Source: Bolinopsis microptera (Eukaryota; Ctenophora; Tentaculata; Lobata; Bolinopsidae). Taken from it: 64,000 nt of DNA. The stretch lies in NCBI RefSeq assembly GCF_026151205.1, contig NC_087079.1, forward strand, positions 930,001 to 994,000, read 5' to 3'. Position 1 is the stretch's first letter, and each line of letters opens with the position of its first letter. Position numbers and translations under genes: made by a program. Of this stretch, positions 1 to 10,448 are shown piece after piece. Below the pieces are notes generated by a model that saw nothing but the letters and a program-made list of their open reading frames with translations, was not told the origin of the DNA and ran no database searches.

Positions 1-476
1 CCCGATATAGTCTGTTACCATGGTTACTATAAGTTAGACTGACCCGATATAGTGAGTTACCATGGTTACTATAAGTTAGACTGACCCGATATAGTGAGTT
101 ACCATGGTTACTAGAAGTTAGACTGACCCGATATAGTCAGTTACCATGGTTACTATAAGTTAGACTGACCCGATATAGTCAGTTACCATGGTTACTATAA
201 GTTAGACTGACCCGATATAGTCAGTTACCATGGTTACTATAAGTTAGACTGACCCGATATAGTCTGTTACCATGGTTATTAGAAGTTAGACTGACCTGAT
301 ATAGTCAGTTACCATGGTTACTATAAGTTAGACTGACCCGATATAGTCAGTTACCATGGTTACTATAAGTTAGACTGACCCGATATAGTCAGTTACCATG
401 GTTACTATAAGTTAGACTGACCCGATATAGTCAGTTACCATGGTTACTAGAAGTTAGACTGACCTGATATAGAAGT
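1..476. repeat. 42-bp tandem repeat array
   Basis: About eleven head-to-tail copies of a 42-bp unit that opens with cccgatatagtcagttacca and contains ccatggttactataagttag. Copies differ at one to three positions (tcag/tctg/tgag; ctat/ctag). Each unit contains ACCATGG, the palindromic core of a motif dispersed elsewhere in the window. The array runs off the left edge of the window. No coding role is seen. Confidence 0.95.
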
Positions 477-699
477 AAGACTGAGATCGGAGAGAACTGT
501 CTCCACAGCTACGTTGCTTTTCTTTTTAACGCAGCTCCGTTGTATTGGCAGGTGATATGCTGAACCAAGTGCTAGTTGATACGTAAATAATAAGGAGAGG
601 CAATTAATATCATAATTGTAAATAATTATTCATAAAATTATCAAATATCAAATTGGAGGTTACATGGTAGTGTTGCTATGGTTACATGGTGTGACTTAC

Positions 700-873
700 A
701 AGGTCGGCGGGACTTCATCTGTAGAGGACTCGGTTTCAGCAGCGTGTCTCCAGGTAGATGTATAGGTAACAGGTCTCTGGGTAATGTTATGAGTTCCACT
801 GGAGGGGGACTTGTGCGGGGCGAGGTCCCACACTTGGGCATTTGCCAGGCATCCTGCACTTCCTTTACTAGTC
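700..873 (-). CDS. Exon Z of an unrecognised minus-strand gene
   Basis: A 174-nt open segment lies between a clear acceptor (CTCTCCACGCAG, ending at 874) and a strong donor (GTAAGTCAC from 699). It enters and leaves in phase 1 and encodes about 57 residues starting LVKEVQDAWQMPKCG, with a proline-rich middle and ending near MKSRRP. No family is recognised. Its entry phase matches the exit phase of exon W, giving KARLRLVKEV across the junction, so W and Z are probably consecutive exons. The acceptor is preceded by CTAACCCCCTCTCC, a branchpoint plus short pyrimidine tract, and then by a long array of the same kind of sequence. The plus-strand reading of this stretch has no splice support. Confidence 0.6.
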
Positions 874-905
874 CTGCGTGGAGAGGGGGTTAGACACGAC
901 TGGAT

Positions 906-2112
906 AGGGGGGGGGGGGGGTTAGAGAGGGATGGGTTGGTGGAGAGGGATGGGTTGGTGGAGAGAGGGTTAGAGAAGGGTGGGTTGGCGGAGAGAGGGTT
1001 AGAGAAGGGTGGGTTGGCGGAGAGAGGGTTAGAGAAGGGTGGGTTGGTGGAGAAGGGTTAGAGAGGGGTGGGTTGGTGGAGAGAGGGTTAGAGAGGGGTG
1101 GGTTGGTGGAGAGAGGGTTAGAGAGGGTGGGTTGGTGGAGAGAGGGTTAGAGAGGGGTGGGTTGGTGGAGAGAGGGTTAGAGAGGGGTGGGTTGGTGGAG
1201 AGAGGGTTAGAGAGGGGTGGGTTGGTGGAGAGAGGGTTAGAGAGGGGTGGGTTGGTGGAGAAGGGTTAGAGAGGGGTGGGTTGGTGGAGAGAGGGTTAGA
1301 GAGGGGTGGGTTGGTGGAGAGAGGGTTAGAGAGGGGTGTGTTGGTGGAGAGAGGGTTAGAGATGGGTGGGTTAGTTGAGAGAGGGTAAGAGATGGGTGGG
1401 TTAGTTGAGAGAGGGTTAGAGAGGGGTGGGTTGGTGGAGAGAGGGTTAGAGAGGGGTGGGTTGGTGGAGAGAGGGTTAGAGAGGGGAGGGTTGGTGGAGA
1501 GAGGGTTAGAGAGGGGTGGGTTGGTGGAGAGAGGGTTAGAGATGGGTGGGTTGGTGGAGAGAGGGTTAGAGAGGGGTGGGTTGGTGGAGAGAGGGTTAGA
1601 GAGGGGTGGGTTGGTGAGAGAGGGTTAGAGAGGGGTGGGTTGGTGGAGAGAGGGTTAGAGAGGGGTGGGTTGGTGGAGAGAGGGTTAGAGAGGGGTGGGT
1701 TGGTGGAGAGGGTTAGAGAGGGGTGGGTTGGTGGAGAAGGGTTAGAGAGGGGTGGGTTGGTGGAGAGAGGGTTAGAGAGGGGTGGGTTGGTGGAGAGAGG
1801 GTTAGAGAGGGGTGGGTTGGTAGAGAGGGTTAGAGAGGGGTGGGTTGGTGGAGAGAGGGTTAGAGAGGGGTGGGTTGGTGGAGAGAGGGTTAGAGAGGGG
1901 TGGGTTGGTGGAGAGAGGGTTAGAGAGGGGTGGGTTGGTGGAGAGAGGGTTAGAGAGGGGTGGGTTGGTGGAGAGAGGGTTAGAGAGGGGTGGGTTGGTG
2001 GAGAGGGTTAGAGAGGGGTGGGTTGGTGGAGAGAGGGTTAGAGAGGGGTGGGTTGATGGAGAGAGGGTTAGAGAGGGGTGGGTTGGTGGAGAGAGGGTTA
2101 GAGAGGGGTGGA
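906..2112. repeat. 30-bp G-rich/C-rich minisatellite beside exon Z
   Basis: About 40 copies of a 30-bp unit, plus strand gagagagggttagagagggg followed by tgggttggtg. A few copies lose 2-3 bases. On the minus strand each unit reads as a pyrimidine tract with CTCTCTAACCC, resembling a branchpoint (CTAAC) followed by polypyrimidine, and it contains no AG. The array lies directly upstream of the exon Z acceptor on that strand. Open frames running through it (for example 1039-1269, 1640-2011 and the reverse 1802-2209) are only repeat translations. Confidence 0.95.
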
Positions 2113-2416
2113 GAGAGCTCTCTAGGGTTACAGAGGGAGTTTTGAGGGGTGGAGAGGGGGTTAGAAAAAATGGGATTGTTGTCAAATGAAGTTGACATCT
2201 AAGAAGCATCTTATTAAAAGGGGTATGATCAAAATATAGATGGGAATGAGGAGGGTTATAATAGTACAGTAAGTTGTACGGTTACCATAAAAACCACTAG
2301 TGAGTGTGAAGCTGCATTTATTGTATCAAGATTATCTTAGATAACGGCTTTCGCTCCGTATCGAATATCTCGAGTGTATATATCTGATTTCAGATGACGT
2401 AATCATCAGGACTCAC

Positions 2417-2573
2417 GCAATCTAGCTTTACTGGAGCAATACTCCTCCAAATCTTTAACAGAAATAACAGGAGTACAGGAGAAGTTGTCTATTTCTTTCT
2501 GTTTACTGAGCCTCCCAGTAGCTCTGGGCAGGATCCTGAACTCAACACGGGGCAGCAACATCACAAAACAGCT
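2417..2573 (-). CDS. Exon W of an unrecognised minus-strand gene
   Basis: A 157-nt open segment between the acceptor CTGATTTTAG (ending at 2574) and a strong GTGAGT donor (from 2416). It starts in phase 0 and ends in phase 1, which matches the entry phase of exon Z. It encodes about 52 residues, opening SCFVMLLPRVEFRILPRATG and containing SVKDLEEYCSSKARL. Composition and splice framing look like real coding sequence; no family is recognised. Exon Y upstream exits in phase 1, so at least one phase 1-to-0 exon between Y and W is missing from this reconstruction, or W belongs to another gene. Confidence 0.55.
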
Positions 2574-4110
2574 CTAAAATCAGTGGCGTTCCTAGTCCTC
2601 CTACATCATTCCTCCCTGAGTATTCAAAACGAGCTGGCAATCAAAATATTCTAATATTCTACTTAACAAAGCGCATTGTGACATGGACATTGTCTGATCA
2701 TTTTAAAAGTGAAGACATGCGAGCATCTTGTGCCTACATGCTCGTTTGAATATGATCGAATATCCCGGGTTTCACTCAAATTGCGGTAACACCTCCACGA
2801 GGGGCTCTGCACCACCGCCGCGCCAAAACAATCACACCTCAAATAGTAGTTTAATCATGCACAAGAGCGAAATCAGAGTTTGCGAAACGCATTATAAGTC
2901 GGATTAGCTCTTGCAACTGAAAATGTAATAAAGGCAACACTTGTAAACAAATATACCATATTTATAATACTATCACAGAGCCACACCGTTAACGATAGCA
3001 AGATACACGCTAGGTACCGACTCTGACAGAGAGCACAGGAGTTAACAAAGGTCTAAATAATGCAACCTTGATCGTGCAACAAGCCGCTCTTAGCCAGCTC
3101 GTATTAATCAGTAGTAGTATTGCTCAGAGTATACACGTCTAATGTAGGGCTGGTTGTAGCAAGCATTTTATTGATAAACAATCATTATTCATTATGTAAT
3201 GGCATACCGGTACTTTGATAAGATAATAACTATCATCCTCTCTATCTAGATCGTGGGAAATTATTAGGATTGGATAAGAATGGATGATCGTTCCAGATTA
3301 GATTTCGCCGACCCTAAATTAAGTTTTCTTTTAGGAAAACTTAAGAAAGAGAACGCATGATTGTTGTATTAACTGATGCGTGATTTTCAAGCAAAACGAG
3401 TTAGGAAGTCTGTCAAGAAGACTGTATCGGTAATAACAAATAGTCCGTAAAGGCGGCTCCAAACAGCATCGCTCAGCAGTTATACATCCAGCGTCGCAAT
3501 TTATTAGCAATACTTCAGGAGAGACCTGCCCTTGTATCTTGTCAGGCTATTAGGAGAGACCTGGACACCTGTTGAAAAGTATCTACTATATCATGTAAAT
3601 CATGTAGTAAGTAGTAAGTAGTCATGCTAATTGTCACTACTATGTAGCGAATTGTAACTCAGAGATTTGCACCCGCGCAGATGGAACGAGTACACCTCAT
3701 CTTCAGCAACAGAAATATACTGTGGAGGATCTAACAATCTATAGTGGACGAATAAACGCATAGATTGAACTACATTATAACAGCAACGAAAACACAGTTT
3801 CACATCCGGTTATCCACCAATCAATTATGAAATAAAGTAAAGTGTGTCAAAGACGCAATGTGTACCGAATAGGACGCTATCTAAGACGCTAAGCTGCATG
3901 CTAACACTTTTATGTGCGAGTTTCAAGATATTTCTCTGTTAGGATAATTGAAGATCACCTGAGAGTTAGATACACATTTACACAACTAGCTACATAGTAG
4001 TAGTAACTTGTAACTATGGTAACTACGGTAACTAGTAATGCTACCATAGTTACCGTAGTTAAGTAGTTAGATGTCCTTCCTGCACGTTTATCCGACAAGA
4101 TACACAGTAT
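2574..4110. other. No gene recognised
   Basis: A mixed AT-rich stretch. A minus-strand frame near 2680-2840 stays open for about 48 codons but has no clear splice sites. Around 4009-4065 there are several copies of the dispersed GTAACTATGGTAAC / CTACCATAGTTAC motif just outside the foldback element. No tRNA or other RNA gene was recognised. Confidence 0.6.
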
Positions 4111-7100
4111 AGTAAGGGGAAAAGTGGCATTCCGTTGGATTTGAATGTTCACAAGGATTTCTCAACGGAATATGGTAGTTAAGACCCCTACGAACATAAT
4201 TAGACTTGTTGCCAATTTTGTATCTCAACAGAAACACCACTTTTACCACTTTTTACCACCTTTGTACCACCTGTCTGGTTTGCCAAATATCTTTAGTTGT
4301 GAACGTCGTAAAAGGCTGCAAATTAACCTAGAATGTTTATCTTATCAAGGAGTAAAACTTTTGTGCGAAAAATTTTTACATTGGACAATCAGCTAATTGG
4401 ATAATTACCAATTAGTTAATCACCAAAAAAAGTGAAAATTTTTTATTGGCTCAAAATGATTGAAATCGTTTGAAACACGGAGAAATGTAGTTTTTAGAAA
4501 AACTTCAAAAATTTTTCACTTAAAAATTTTTTTCGAGACTTGGAAAAAAGTTTGAAAATTTAAAAATATTTTTTTCCGCCAAAAGTGATCGAATTGCATG
4601 AAACGTGGATAAAAATGCTTTGCAGAAAAACTTCGAAGATTTTGAGATAGGGGAATACTAAAATCATCAATATTTGAAGTTGGAGTTCAGTAAATCTCGA
4701 CATATTTTAGTAATTAGGAATAGCTTAGCGGAAAGGGCTGAACCTGAAAAAGGTTAACCACACAATATTAGAGTTTCATAACTAATTACAATATTGCTTT
4801 ATCAAATTCCACATAAAGAAACAGCACAAAAGGACCATTTAAGATCGAACCGATTTTACCTGCTGTACTATCATTTTATTGATTTCAATGATCAAAACCT
4901 CTGTACCGTCAATCTTGCCAATCTATACCGGGTATCTGAATGTACCGGACCTCTTATTTACCTCTATAATTAGACCCAGTTGTGCAAGAAATGCGATTTC
5001 TCACAGGGGTTTCTTTTAACTGTGCACTTTTTGTCACTCTCGCAACTCGCAAGAGGCCCGGTATTATAGGGGGGTATAGGAAGCGAGTGTAAATATACCT
5101 TCCATCATCCACTGTAGCTTTTTTGTATTGGTAATGCGCATGCCGCTTCGTTTGCTATGCAAGATACCTCGAATAACCCCCATATGTCATTGCCAGGGTC
5201 GGGATAGAGCTGGAGATAGCATTGAGAGGTTGCTAGAAATAACTAGACTTAGAGTAAACTGGTGGTAGCTGGGTGGTGCTAGCATGGATGTAGCAGAACG
5301 TAGCTACACGGGGTTTCATTGGAGTTGGTTATTTTAATGGCCAAAGAGTGCCGGAACTAAAGTTACTTAAGATTGCAGTTGAGGGGCAGTGTAAACCACG
5401 GTGTAGTCAGGGACACAGAGCTACAGTGCAGGAGTACTGCAAGTGCAAAAGAACAGTGCAAGTGATACAGTATGCAACAGTAAAACGCCGAAGAAGGAGA
5501 TAAGATTGTGGCTGCAGAGGAGGAGAGGAGCTGGAACCTGATTTTGTTTGGGTTGAAAGAAGAGTAGGAAGAAGAGTTTCCTGCTCTGGTAACTGCATTT
5601 TTGGAAGAGGTGGGGTGAGAACTTATTTTCAAGCGACAAGGGTGGGCTGGAAGCAACCAGGTACAGCTATCCGACCTATTAAGATCACCGTCCTGAGCTT
5701 AACAGCCTTTCATCAGAATCTGATGAAAACAGAGAGACTGACCAACCCTTTTTATATTGATTGATCAAAGTGAGTCTCTTTAGCCCTCTTCTTCTTTAGA
5801 GCTTTAGGTTAGTGATCAAACTCTTCGCTACTCGCTCTTCACTGGATCTATCAGGACAGATTCACATCTTTTTAGGTCTCAACCAGCCTTAGTTTTCCTG
5901 TTTTCATCATGTAGTACGTTCTGCTACCTCCATTTTAGCACCACCCAGCTTCCATCAGTTCACTCTAAGTCTAGCTTCGTCGGCGTTTTACTGTTGCAGA
6001 CTGTATCACTTGCACTGTTCTATTGCACTTGCAGTACTCCTGCACTGTAGCTCTGTGTCCCTGACTACACCGTGGTTTACACTGCCCCTCAACTGCAATC
6101 TTAAGTAACTTTAGTTCCGGCACTCTTTGGCCATTAAAATAACCAACTCCAATGAAACCCCGTGTAGCTACGTTCTGCTACATCCATGCTAGCACCACCC
6201 AGCTACCACCAGTTTACTCTAAATCTAGCTATTTCTAGCAACTTTTCAATGCTATCTCCAGCTCTATCCCGACCCTGGCAATGACATATGGGGGTTATTC
6301 GAGGTATCTGGCATAGCAAACGAAGCGGCATGCGCATTCACAATACAAAAAAGCCACAATGGGGGCACAGTGGATGATGGAAGGTATATTTACACTCGCT
6401 TCCTATACCCCCCTATAATACCGGGCCTCTTGCGAGTTGCGAGAGTGACAAAAAGTGCACAGTTAAAAGAAACCCCTTTGAGAAATCGCATTTCTTGCAC
6501 AACTGGGTCTAATTATAGAGGTAAATAAGAGGTCCGGTACATTCAGATACCCGGTATAGATTGGCAAGATTGACGGTACAGAGGTTTTGATCATTGAAAT
6601 CAATAAAATGATAGTACAGCAGGTAAAATCGGTTCGATCCTAAATGGTCCTTTTGTGCTGTTTCTTTATGTGGAATTTGTGGAATGAAAGCTGTATTGTA
6701 ATTAGTTATGAAACTCTAATATTGTGTGGTTAACCTTTTTCAGGTTCGGCCCTTTCCGCTAAGCTATTCCTAATTACTAAAATATGTCGAGATTTACTGA
6801 ACTCCAACTTCAAATATTGATGATTTTAGTATTCCCCAATCTCAAAATCTTCGAAGTTTTTCTGCAAAGCATTTTTATCCACGTTTCATGCAATTCGATC
6901 ACTTTTGGCGGAAAAAAATATTTTTAAATTTTCAAACTTTTTTTTCAAGTCTCGAAAAAAATTTTTAAGTGAAAAATTTTTGAAGTTTTTCTAAAAACTA
7001 CATTTCTCCGTGTTTCAAACGATTTCAATCATTTTGAGCCAATAAAAAATTTTCACTTTTTTTGGTGATTAACTAATTGGTAATTATCCAATTAGCTGAT

Positions 7101-7387
7101 TGTCCAATGTAAAAATTTTTCGCACAAAAGTTTTACTCCTTGATAAGATAAACATTCTAGGTTAATTTGCAGCCTTTTACGACGTTCACAACTAAAGATA
7201 TTTGGCAAACCAGACAGGTGGTACAAAGGTGGTAAAAAGTGGTAAAAGTGGTGTTTCTGTTGAGATACAAAATTGGCAACAAGTCTAATTATGTTCGTAG
7301 GGGTCTTAACTACCATATTCCGTTGAGAAATCCTTGTGAACATTCAAATCCAACGGAACCCTTAAATCGACCACTTTTCCCCTTACT
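4111..7387. mobile_element. Foldback element: 1.4-kb inverted arms around a 490-bp centre
   Basis: The left arm (4111-5490) is the near-exact reverse complement of the right arm (5981-7387); the spacer is 5491-5980. Outer ends read TAGTAAGGGGAAAAGTGG on the left and its complement on the right. Flanks show GTA on both sides, a possible 3-bp target duplication, although TA is also possible. The arms differ by a few substitutions and short indels (for example tcgatttaaggg is present only in the right arm), so this is not a simple assembly foldback. An 83-codon frame (4145-4396 plus, 7092-7343 minus) is identical in both arms but has no recognisable domain. No transposase is seen. A non-autonomous foldback or long-TIR DNA element is most likely. 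Confidence 0.8.
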
Positions 7388-7739
7388 AGTAGGTAATTAA
7401 TATGAACGATGCACGCAAAAGTTTTTAGATAACTTTACAAGATATTTTAATAACGGATATGGCAAGAATACCTACAATTTGAGGATCACGTTTTAGTAGT
7501 GTTACCATAGTTACCATTCAGTGCAGCTGTGGTAGTAAGTAAATAGTTCACAGAGGGAGGGTATCTTCACAGCTAGCTAAAAGCTATATATTTACAGTAT
7601 ACAATGCAATAGATGACCGGAGGGACCTTATATAGTATTGTCTCATCACGTGACAGGTGACTTGCTATCATATAAATGTAATCTCAAGAAATATTAACGG
7701 TGATGCTAGGGTCAAATTTGCTGCACCGTAGTTTTGTAG

Positions 7740-7836
7740 ATTAGAAGGCGGACCTATGGAATATGACTCTGCAAAATCAGCTCTCTATAACACTTTATAT
7801 TACACTCGGAAAACATTACAGAATCTCTCTTATGAA
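7740..7836 (+). CDS. Possible isolated plus-strand exon
   Basis: A 97-nt segment between ttttgtag and GTAAAT. In the frame LEGGPMEYDSAKSALYNTLY it stays open for 32 codons, from phase 2 to phase 0. The composition looks protein-like but the splice sites are only moderate and no partner exon or family is recognised. It could be chance. Confidence 0.22.
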
Positions 7837-7880
7837 GTAAATCGTAAGACAATAAATCCGTGATATATTGAAGGAAAGTC

Positions 7881-8618
7881 ATCGTTGTTAAATACGTCAA
7901 AAAATCGGCTCAAAATACGGCGTATTAAATGTTCGAGAGAAATACGTAAGAATACGTGAAGCTTCCAATCAATAAGCCCGAAGAAATTTAATTTAGACCC
8001 TGTTAAATTTTGTCCAGAATACTTTTAAAATTTTTCCGAAATACGTGCGCAGATCAAATTAACGCCGCGCATTTTGAATTCGGTGAATTTTCTGAGCGTT
8101 AAAGAAATAAATCAAAATTCGCGTTGGATAAATCTAGTTGGGGCACACTTTGTCGGAGAAGGAACCCGTGTTGTTAAGAAGTGCAGACTGCAGGTGACAG
8201 AGGAATCTAAACAAAGAGCTAAAAGACGCAAAGTTACAGAACTGTTCGATCAAACCACCCTTCTGTGTGCTCAGGGAACCTATCGCGGAATTCTTCCTTG
8301 TTGAAGCTATTCCTTTCTCTAAAGTCGAGAGCCCGTACTTCCTTAATATGGTCCAAGCCCTCTCCACTATGGGGAGAAGAGTCTCAGTTCCGGTAAGGCA
8401 AACTCTAGCCACCACTCTCACTGATCAGAAGTATCATCAAGTAGCGACTATGGTCGCTAATGCTACTTTAGACCGCGGACCGCAATTTATTGTAAAATAT
8501 TTATTGTAAAAAATCGTTCTTACTCCACAGTGGAAATCGAAATACGCGAATTTTCGGAGACAAATACGTTTGCGTATGCATACGTTTGCTTGAAACGCTA
8601 CGTATTTAACAGCATTGA
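7881..8618. mobile_element. hAT-type DNA element with 8-bp target-site duplication
   Basis: GGAAAGTC occurs at 7873-7880 and 8619-8626, flanking a 738-bp element. Counting the last TC of the left copy, the ends read TCATCGTTGTTAAATACGT and (reverse complement) TCAATGCTGTTAAATACGT, which agree at 16 of 19 positions. Subterminal regions carry many AATACG repeats. An 8-bp target duplication, short imperfect TIRs and a hAT-like protein remnant inside all point to the hAT superfamily. The element is inserted 7 nt inside the intron that follows exon Y. Confidence 0.8.
8074..8509 (+). pseudogene. hAT transposase N-terminal remnant (frameshifted)
   Basis: Two overlapping plus-strand frames (8074-8304 and 8267-8509) join by one frameshift near 8265. 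The first gives a basic segment ESKQRAKRRKVTELFDQTTL. The second continues with IAEFFLVEAIPFSKVESPYF and then TLATTLTDQKYH. The pattern (I)A-x-FF-x2-xIPF-x-V(V/E)SP-x-F is typical of the region after the BED finger in hAT/ZBED transposases. The catalytic hAT dimerisation part is absent, so the copy cannot be autonomous. Confidence 0.65.
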
Positions 8619-8634
8619 GGAAAGTCAAACTAAC

Positions 8635-8779
8635 CGATATCGTAGTGCTGGATGTAGACAGACTCACTGAGATCACTCAGGGAGATGTTGATCACTGATC
8701 TGCTGACAGAGCACTCTGAAGGGGACATGACGATGTCAGTAGGAGCAAGACTGTCCCCTCCTTCACTTTCATTCAGGTT
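8635..8779 (-). CDS. Exon Y of an unrecognised minus-strand gene
   Basis: A 145-nt segment after the acceptor CTAACTGCCCTCTCCGCAG and before the donor GTTAGT (from 8634). It is open from phase 0 to phase 1 and encodes about 48 residues opening NLNESEGGDSLAPTDIVMSP and ending SESVYIQHYDI. It follows exon X with matching phase (0), 262 nt away. It is acidic and Ser-rich, with NLNES and NISLS as N-x-S/T sequons. No family is recognised. A hAT element sits just past its donor. Confidence 0.55.
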
Positions 8780-9041
8780 CTGCGGAGAGGGCAGTTAGAG
8801 GGGGTTTAGAGGGGGAGGGGGTTGATTATTTATAATTAGGCCATTTTAGATAGTCTTCTTGAAAACTTTTGTATTATCATATATGGTAAAAATGCAAAAT
8901 TTCCCATAACATTTGCAAGTATTGCTATCAACTCTACTGTCCAGGATCTACTGTGCTCTGTATTGTACCATGTTACCATAGTTACACTACTAGTTACCAT
9001 GGTAACACTACATGTTGGTGTTGCTTGTTGTCCCCACAAAC

Positions 9042-9250
9042 CTTGATATCCAGTTCAGGTTCCTCAAGGTCCGTGACGCACAGACCCTGCCAATCTGTGT
9101 TGTACTTCCCTTTGAAGGGCATCTGAAAAACGTTACGGTCAAAGTTTAGAGCTCCGACACTAATCGTTATACTCCTGGTCCCATCATAATACCTGGTTTT
9201 CAATATTACCCGATCCCTCGATTTACCGAAAGTACGTGCTACTCCTAGCC
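9042..9250 (-). CDS. Exon X of an unrecognised minus-strand gene
   Basis: A 209-nt segment after the acceptor TTCTCACGCAG. It starts in phase 1 (two leading bases) and ends in phase 0 at a GTTTGT donor. It encodes about 69 residues with GVARTFGKSRDRVILKTRYY, then SITISVGALNFD and GLCVTDLEEPELDIK, which looks like a beta-rich domain. If not spliced at 9041 the frame runs on to a stop at 8994, inside a copy of the dispersed GTTACCATGGTAAC motif. The splice to exon Y is phase-compatible and preferred. No family is recognised; upstream exons were not found. Confidence 0.55.
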
Positions 9251-10070
9251 CTGCGTGAGAAGTTGATGTAAATCTGCCTACATTTAACGGTAATACACCC
9301 AGTAAATAAAGTTCTGGTCATAAATAATAATATTAATCTTATATTATGCTAGGTTTTCCCTTTATTTACACTAGATTAATGTTTCTCATTCAACATTGTC
9401 TCGTGTTTCTATACGTCAGTACTGCACAAGACCAATCACCCGTTCAGCACTTTGCTCCTTCATAAAGGTTTTCGATGTTTATTTTTACTACCCATGATCC
9501 GCACTCTGCAGTGTTATTTCTCAGTGTTGTTCACTTAAAACAAATAATATTACATTTTTGACATAACAATCCTACATTAGGGATCTTTCATCAAACTATT
9601 GATGTCACTGTGTTTACATATACTTAATCCGCTTAACCTGGTTTTAACTAACACAGTTTTAAACTAAAATCACCGTGCTCTTTTAGTATTCAAAATATGT
9701 CTCACGTGACTTATAAACCGTTTTATGATTAAATTTTAAACGGATTCTAAGTTGTAAAAACCTGCTTGCAACACCATATTCTCATGCTGCACTTATCATA
9801 ATTCTAGCGGCAAAACTATTGAACAGTGCATAAAATGGTGCATAAATAGCGCATAAAACGGAAATTGCTTGTTATGGTGAGTTTCAAGGCAGATTTCAAA
9901 TCTTTTAACCAACCACGATATTATGTTGCATCAGAACATTCAGGTTTTATTTACATAAAATCATCAAAACAATTATTAACATAGCACGTGATTAAATAAC
10001 GCTTTTAAAGTCCCAGAACTTGATTAAATACGTTTTAAAGTTCATCAAGTAAAGATCCATTCTCTGGAAT
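9251..10070. other. AT-rich stretch, no gene recognised
   Basis: Presumed intron or intergenic sequence. A minus-strand segment near 9440-9510 (reading CGSWVVKINIENLYEG after ACACTGCAG) looks weakly protein-like but meets a stop before any good donor, so it is not called. Confidence 0.5.
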
Positions 10071-10448
10071 TTGGTAGTTTTCAATACTGGTGGAGGAGGT
10101 AATGTAACCATAATAACACTGCCATATAACTTATAAGGCAATATATATAACCATAGTAACACTACAATTCTCTAGAATTTGTAATGTAAAACTCACGAGG
10201 TAGTTTTCAATGGTGGTGGAGGAGGCAATGTAACCATAATAACACTACCATATAAGGCAATATATATAACCATAGTAACACTACAATTCTCTAGAATTTG
10301 TAATGTAAAACTCACGAGGTAGTTTTCAATGGTGGTGGAGGAGGCAATGTAACCATAATAACACTGCCATATAAGGCAATATATATAACCATAGTAACAC
10401 TACAATTATCTGGAATTTGTAATGTAAAACTCACGAGGTAGTTTTCAA
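10071..10448. repeat. 119-bp satellite, part 1 (split by LINE A)
   Basis: About three copies with a period near 119 bp, containing gtagttttcaatggtggtgg, aatgtaaccataataacac and a second aaccatagtaacac. The array resumes after the LINE at 13686. On the minus strand the unit contains ACCACCATTGAAAACTACCTC followed by GTGAGT, the same block that forms the 60-bp satellite at 58.3-59.5 kb, so the two satellites are related. Confidence 0.85.

Noticed and set aside
906-2112. Telomeric repeat (GGGTTAG occurs in each unit)
   Set aside because: The unit is 30 bp with gagagag and tgggttggtg; there is no uniform TTAGGG run, and it lies inside a gene.
1039-2209. Several open frames of Gly/Glu/Val or Ser/Pro/Leu repeats
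   Set aside because: Translations of the 30-bp minisatellite with no independent coding signal.
4145-4396. An 83-codon frame conserved in both arms of the foldback element
   Set aside because: Identity follows from the arms being copies of each other; no domain, no codon evidence.
5363-5656. Three reverse frames rich in Ser/Leu
   Set aside because: Lie across the centre of the foldback element; composition is low complexity and no domain is seen.
4111-7387. Palindrome as a read-foldback assembly artefact
   Set aside because: The arms differ by several substitutions and indels and have a unique 490-bp centre.
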